NCBI GenBank assembly: GCA_964412395.1
Contig: CAYPOY010000212.1
Coordinates: forward strand, 1 to 9,170
Direction of reading: 5' to 3'
DNA: 9,170 bases
DNA from: CAYPOY01 sp964412395
Lineage (GTDB): Bacteria > Chloroflexota > Anaerolineae > B4-G1
Positions 6,107 to 9,170 of the stretch are shown one piece after another. The position numbers were made by a program, and so were the translations under genes. The first letter of the stretch is position 1. Every line of letters starts with the position of its first letter. The notes beneath the pieces were generated by a model. The model saw only the letters and a program-made list of their open reading frames with translations. It was not told where the DNA came from and made no database searches.

Positions 6107-7150
6107 CTACGAGCGGGGACTCACGTGAGCCCCGCACGACTGCCGCACGACGAGTTTGGTCTGCAGGAGTATCTCCTGTTCCTCGACCGGCTCGCCACTA
6201 ATCAGTTGGGTCAGTAGTGTAGCGGCCCGATAGCCCAGTTCGTAGGCCAGCAGCCGCACCGTCGTCAGAGGCGGGTCCACGTAGTGCGCCAGGGGCACGT
6301 CGTCGAACCCGACCAGTGCAACATCATCGGGGATGATCAGACTGCGCTCTTTGATCGCCACCAGTGCCCCGAACGCCACCAGGTCGCAGGCGACGAAGAC
6401 GGCGGTGGGGGGTTCGGGTAGATCGAGCAACCGATTCATCGCCACGCGACCGCTTTCCTCACGAAAGTCGCCGTGGCGCACCAGCTCTTCGTCAAAGGAG
6501 AGCCCGGCCTCTTTCAATGCCTGCCGGTAGCCGGCCAGGCGGTCACGGGCGGCAGTGTACTCCAATGGGGCGTTGGTGATCATTCCTATGCGCCGATGTC
6601 CCAATCCAACCAGGTGCTCCATCGCCTGCCTGGCCGCTCCCACGTTGTCCACGTCCACGAAAGGGATGCCCGAGCCGGGCAACTGCCCCAGGAGCACCAT
6701 CGGGAAGCCCTCGGCCTTCAAGCGTGGAAGTTGCTCGTCGTCCGAGCGGGGGCCGGAGAGGATGATACCGTCGGTGTGCTTTTCGCGCACCAGGCCGATG
6801 TAGGCCTCGGGTGCTGTTACATCCTCCACAGAATGGATCAGCACGCGAAAGCCATTCTCCTGCACAGCGTCGCCCACGCCACGCAGCACCTCGGGCAAGA
6901 AAGCATCGGCGAAGATGCGATCGGGGCTCTGGCAGAGGACGAAGCCGATGGTTTGGGTGCGGCCACTGGCGAGGGTGCGGGCAGCTGCGTCGGGGTAGTA
7001 GTTGAGGCGGCGAGCCACCTCAAGGATACGTTGTCGCGTCTCGGGGCTGATGTGGATGCCTGGCACCTCGTTCAGCACGAGAGAGACGGTTGTGCGAGAG
7101 ACGCCAGTCTCTTCAGCGATCTGACGCTGAGTGGGACGGGACCTGGGCAC
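6107..7150 (-). CDS. LacI/GalR-family transcriptional repressor
   Basis: The 347-residue protein has the LacI plan. A helix-turn-helix lies at about 7-27 (TQRQIAEETGVSRTTVSLVL), a hinge region at about 50-63 (NYYPDAAARTLASG), the usual RTQTIGFV junction at 64-71, and then a periplasmic-binding-protein-like effector domain with VDVDNVGAARQAMEHLVGLGHRRIG and a late VGFDDVPLAHYVDPPLTTV segment. It binds DNA as a dimer and most likely releases it when it binds a sugar. The start is GTG at 7150, supported by AAGGAGGT 5 nt upstream. It is transcribed in the same direction as the transporter and is followed by it after 125 bp. A palindromic site with central CG overlaps its own predicted transcription start, so autoregulation is likely. 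The effector sugar is not readable from sequence. Confidence 0.93.
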   Translation of the reverse strand: MPRSRPTQRQIAEETGVSRTTVSLVLNEVPGIHISPETRQRILEVARRLNYYPDAAARTLASGRTQTIGFVLCQSPDRIFADAFLPEVLRGVGDAVQENGFRVLIHSVEDVTAPEAYIGLVREKHTDGIILSGPRSDDEQLPRLKAEGFPMVLLGQLPGSGIPFVDVDNVGAARQAMEHLVGLGHRRIGMITNAPLEYTAARDRLAGYRQALKEAGLSFDEELVRHGDFREESGRVAMNRLLDLPEPPTAVFVACDLVAFGALVAIKERSLIIPDDVALVGFDDVPLAHYVDPPLTTVRLLAYELGYRAATLLTQLISGEPVEEQEILLQTKLVVRQSCGAHVSPRS

Positions 7151-7155
7151 CGGTT

Positions 7156-7163
7156 ACCTCCTT
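7156..7163 (-). promoter_or_regulatory. Ribosome binding site of the LacI gene, sets GTG start
   Basis: AAGGAGGT lies 5 nt before the GTG at 7150. It is the strongest support for GTG as the start codon. Confidence 0.8.
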
Positions 7164-7169
7164 CACAAG

Positions 7170-7218
7170 GTAACACAATTGAGTAACACGGATCAGTAAC
7201 ACGTGTTACTATTGTAAC
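7170..7218. promoter_or_regulatory. Cluster of repressor half-sites
   Basis: The heptamer GTAACAC occurs on the plus strand at 7170, 7183 and 7196, exactly 13 bp apart. The third copy forms the left half of the palindrome at 7195-7210. A further GTAAC lies at 7214-7218 and a GTTAC at 7153-7157. GTAAC at 7214 and GTTAC at 7205 also make an overlapping inverted pair across the -10 box. Repetition at a fixed period in the leader suggests several dimers or alternative registers for the adjacent LacI-type repressor; which ones are bound is unknown. Confidence 0.6.
7195..7210. promoter_or_regulatory. Palindromic LacI-type operator
   Basis: AGTAACACGTGTTACT is a perfect 16-bp palindrome centred on a CG step (7202/7203), as expected for LacI-family operators whose hinge helices intercalate at a central CpG. 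It begins directly after the -10 box and covers the expected transcription start, an ideal position for repression by the protein encoded 45 bp downstream. Confidence 0.8.
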
Positions 7219-7239
7219 GGAAAGGAGGGAATTTGTCAA
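7211..7239 (-). promoter_or_regulatory. Sigma-70 type promoter for the LacI gene and probably the transporter
   Basis: On the minus strand TTGACA (7234-7239) and TACAAT (7211-7216) are separated by 17 bp, which is consensus for -35 and spacing and 5 of 6 for -10. Transcription would start near 7204, giving a leader of about 54 nt before the GTG start. No comparable promoter was found before the binding-protein or permease genes, so this may serve the whole downstream set. Confidence 0.8.
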
Positions 7240-7343
7240 TAGGGGGATACTGGTGATTACCCACATGTCTCACCTGGTAAGGATACCTGATTCCCGCCGT
7301 TTACGCAACTCTGTCCCTTGTTGCTGGCGTCAAGATGAGGCGC

Positions 7344-8267
7344 TCATTCGGCATTGAGGGCGAAGTCGAGCAGTTCGTCCAGGCGACAGGTCGCCAGCCC
7401 GATGACGTGATCGCCGCCGCCGTAGTAGACGTAGATCATGCCGTCTACCACCGGGTTGGCGCACGAGAAAACCACGTTGGGCACGTCCCCGCGCAGTTCC
7501 CACAACTCCTCCGGCCAAAAGATAGGCTCGGTCGGGCGGTTGATCACCTGGGTTGGATCGTCCAGGTCAAGGAGCGCGACGCCCAGGCGATAGATGTGGT
7601 CGTCGTCGTAGGCATGGTTGAGGAGCAGCCAGCCATGCTCCGTTTCGATTGGCACGCCGTTATTGCCGACGCTCGTGCAGTCCCACCAATTGTCCTCGCG
7701 CGGGCCGTAGATGGGGGCCATATCCGCCTCTCGCCAGGTGATCAGGTCGTCGCTGTAAGCCAGCCACACTCGAGGCCGGCGGCGGTGCAGCGCGGCGTAG
7801 CGCCCGCCGATACGGCGCGGGAAGAGCACGTGGTCTTTGTTGTCCTCACCGCGCACGATAGGCCCCAGGCGCTCCCAGGTGATCAGGTTTGGGCTGCGGG
7901 CGATCATGGGCAGGATGCCGCCGCCATTGTGGGTCGACTCGCCCGGGCCGTGGAACTCGCGCCCGTAGGCCGTGTAGGTCATGTAGAACACGCCGTCAAT
8001 CTCGACCACGCGCGGGTCCTCGACCCCGCGTGAGTCTGTGCCATCCATCGGCTCCAGCACCGGCCGGCGCAGGCGGTTCCAGTGCACTCCGTCCTCGCTG
8101 ACCGCATACCCGATGCGGCTGACCCAATCCAGGCCCTGGGCGCGGTAGAGCATGTGGAACACGCCATTGTGATAAAGGACGCCAGGGTTGAAAACGTTGT
8201 AGCACTCCCAATCCGAGGTCGGATCGGGGAGCAAGATGGGGTTGGCTGGGTGACGTTGAAGTTTCAT
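7344..8267 (-). CDS. GH130 family beta-mannoside phosphorylase/hydrolase
   Basis: The 307-residue product has the five-bladed propeller signatures of GH130. These are NPGVLYHNGVFHMLYRA (about 27-43), RIGYAVSEDGVHW (51-63), the catalytic-region motif RGVEDPRV with D84 as likely general acid (80-87), KDHVLFPRRIGGRYAALHRR (144-163), GVPIETEHGWLLLNHA (204-219) and YRLGVALLDLDDP (226-238). Characterised members mostly phosphorolyse beta-1,4- or beta-1,2-mannosides; some hydrolyse. There is no signal peptide, so it acts in the cytoplasm. I place the start at the ATG at 8267, preceded by a G-rich GAGGGGGG about 11 nt upstream. The open frame extends 88 codons further, but only through the heptad array and antisense to GH13. 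Oddities are NHA where many relatives have YHG, and an extra Gly/His-rich stretch at about 104-117. Its substrate class does not obviously match the alpha-glucoside transporter. Confidence 0.88.
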   Translation of the reverse strand: MKLQRHPANPILLPDPTSDWECYNVFNPGVLYHNGVFHMLYRAQGLDWVSRIGYAVSEDGVHWNRLRRPVLEPMDGTDSRGVEDPRVVEIDGVFYMTYTAYGREFHGPGESTHNGGGILPMIARSPNLITWERLGPIVRGEDNKDHVLFPRRIGGRYAALHRRRPRVWLAYSDDLITWREADMAPIYGPREDNWWDCTSVGNNGVPIETEHGWLLLNHAYDDDHIYRLGVALLDLDDPTQVINRPTEPIFWPEELWELRGDVPNVVFSCANPVVDGMIYVYYGGGDHVIGLATCRLDELLDFALNAE

Positions 8268-8292
8268 ACGGGCAATGACCCCCCTCAGATGC

Positions 8293-8378
8293 GTGAAACG
8301 TGAAGCGTGAAACGTAGGATCGTGAAACGTGAAACGTAAGATCGTGAAACGTGAAGTGTGAAACGTGAAACGTGAGTC
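8293..8378. repeat. GTGAAAC heptad repeat array
   Basis: About ten near-copies of GTGAAAC (variants GTGAAGC, GTGAAGT, GTGAGTC) run head to tail, interrupted twice by an octamer, GTAGGATC at 8314 and GTAAGATC at 8336. The array fills most of the gap between GH13 and GH130, and its last unit overlaps the GH13 stop codon. It ends in the short palindrome GTGAGTCAC (8372-8380). Spurious translations of such arrays (repeating SRFTFH) are familiar to me from Anaerolineae-type genomes, from memory only. No promoter is evident inside it. Confidence 0.85.
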
Positions 8379-9170
8379 ACAACTCGACAATGACCCCCTC
8401 GTGGGGCCGGAGTTCGAGTTTAGATAGCGATACTTCTTCCTCCCGATCCATGTGGGTGGAGACGACAAGATGGCCCGTGTCTTCGCCGGGGATCGAGATG
8501 CGCCGCTGGTCAGCGGTAAAGTTGAGCGCAATCAAGCGCCGCTCGTCACCGGCGGTTCGCAGGTAGACAAAGCAGTCGGCGTCGCCGACGTCCAATGGCT
8601 GGTAGCTGCCCCCATACAGGGCTGGGCTCTCCCGGCGATACCAGAGCAGCCGCCGGTAGAGGTTCAGCATCGAGGCCGGGTCATCCGACTGAGCGGCGAC
8701 GTTCCGCGTCGCGTAATCGGCCGAGACCGGCAGCCATGGTTCGGCAGGCTCACCAGAGCCGGGCTCAACGGCAGAAAAGCCGGCGTTGGGCCCCTCGTCC
8801 CACTGCATCGGCGTGCGGCACACGTCGCGGGTACGCTCCGCGCCCAGGTTGACGCCCTGGGGATCCTGTATTTTCTCCGCTGGTATGACGCCGTTCTCTA
8901 GCCCCAGTTCGTCGCCGTAGTAAAGCGTCGGTGTACCGCGCAGAGTGAGCAGCATTAAACCAGCTACTCGCGCCTGGGCCTGACCACCGAAACGGGATGT
9001 CAAGCGTGGGGAATCGTGGCTGCCTAGCACATAGTTGGGCCAGGCAAAGGTGGGCAGCGCGGCCTCCAGTTCATCTACCGATCGGCGCATGGCCTGGGCC
9101 TGCCACGGCAGCCATATCAGGCGAAAGTTGAACGGCAGATGCAGGCCGTCGCCTGGTGAGCCTGCCGAAC
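8377..9170 (-). CDS. GH13 alpha-glucosidase/alpha-amylase family enzyme, C-terminal part
   Basis: Only the last 263 residues are in the window; the frame stays open to the right edge, upstream of the methionine at 9090. Visible landmarks are LHLPFNFRLIWLPW near the edge, region IV VLGSHDSPRLTSRFG with its conserved His-Asp (the Asp is the transition-state stabiliser), LLTLRGTPTLYYGDELG (region VII-like), the block with CRTPMQWDEGPNAGFS, DDPASMLNLYRRLLWYRRESPAL, and a C-terminal beta domain ending GVIVEL. These belong to the oligo-1,6-glucosidase/alpha-glucosidase side of GH13 (subfamilies such as 17, 23 or 30). Regions I-III lie outside, so nucleophile and acid/base cannot be checked. Region IV has Ser where Asn is usual. 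The gene is upstream of and codirectional with GH130. It likely hydrolyses imported alpha-glucosides in the cytoplasm. Confidence 0.9.
   Translation of the reverse strand, partial: SAGSPGDGLHLPFNFRLIWLPWQAQAMRRSVDELEAALPTFAWPNYVLGSHDSPRLTSRFGGQAQARVAGLMLLTLRGTPTLYYGDELGLENGVIPAEKIQDPQGVNLGAERTRDVCRTPMQWDEGPNAGFSAVEPGSGEPAEPWLPVSADYATRNVAAQSDDPASMLNLYRRLLWYRRESPALYGGSYQPLDVGDADCFVYLRTAGDERRLIALNFTADQRRISIPGEDTGHLVVSTHMDREEEVSLSKLELRPHEGVIVEL
8739..8756 (+). repeat. 18-bp repeat inside GH13, copy 1
   Basis: GTTCGGCAGGCTCACCAG occurs here on the plus strand and, inverted, at 9153-9170. It lies within GH13 coding sequence, in the segment encoding GSGEPAEP just before WLPV, where the protein seems to have extra residues. 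Confidence 0.6.
9153..9170 (-). repeat. 18-bp repeat inside GH13, copy 2 (at window edge)
   Basis: The minus strand reads GTTCGGCAGGCTCACCAG, identical to 8739-8756 in the other orientation. It encodes the SAGSPG stretch before LHLPFNF. The match may extend beyond the window. Confidence 0.6.

Noticed and set aside
7240..7343. Terminator or further gene between GH130 and the LacI promoter
   Set aside because: Only short weak inverted repeats (for example GGTGA/TCACC at 7252-7274) and no coding signal.
8293..8378. CRISPR array
   Set aside because: Units are only 7-8 bp, contiguous and without unique spacers.
8268..8531. N-terminal extension of the GH130 frame through the heptad array
   Set aside because: It reads the simple repeat and GH13 antisense; family homology starts at the ATG at 8267.

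Overview
All genes in this window lie on the minus strand. Together they look like a sugar uptake and metabolism locus from a GC-rich bacterium. A member of the Chloroflexota (Anaerolineae-like) is my best guess. That rests on the gene families and on the style of the short intergenic repeats, which resemble ones I remember from such genomes; nothing here proves the taxon.

Reading in the direction of transcription (right to left): a GH13 alpha-glucosidase/amylase-type enzyme, cut by the right edge (8377-9170); an array of GTGAAAC heptads (8293-8378); a GH130 glycoside phosphorylase/hydrolase (7344-8267); a short control region with a near-consensus promoter and a palindromic operator (7170-7239); a LacI-family repressor (6107-7150); a 125-bp gap with a hairpin and an unusually strong but orphan Shine-Dalgarno; a lipoprotein with two tandem solute-binding modules in one 859-residue chain (3402-5981); a 225-bp gap rich in hairpins and inverted repeats; two ABC permeases overlapping by 4 bp (2247-3176 and 1300-2250); and treT, a trehalose-synthesising glycosyltransferase (55-1290). 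A further copy of the intergenic repeat touches the left edge. No intergenic stretch exceeds 300 bp.

Probable joint function: the repressor senses a sugar and controls its own promoter and probably the transport genes behind it. The lipoprotein captures an alpha-glucoside (trehalose, maltose or sucrose-like) and hands it to the permease pair. Cytoplasmic GH13 and TreT then process glucose disaccharides. The order binding protein - permease - permease - treT matches the trehalose/maltose transporter cluster of Thermococcales. No ATPase gene is visible, so it must lie outside the window or be shared.

Most notable is the binding protein. It carries two full-length copies of the same domain on one lipid anchor. 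The central 731 bp of the two copies are identical as I read them, while their flanks differ by about 7-10%. That pattern suggests gene conversion, or a collapsed repeat in the assembly. The multi-copy operator, the BIME-like inverted repeat pair between binding protein and permeases, and the heptad array are the other points of interest.
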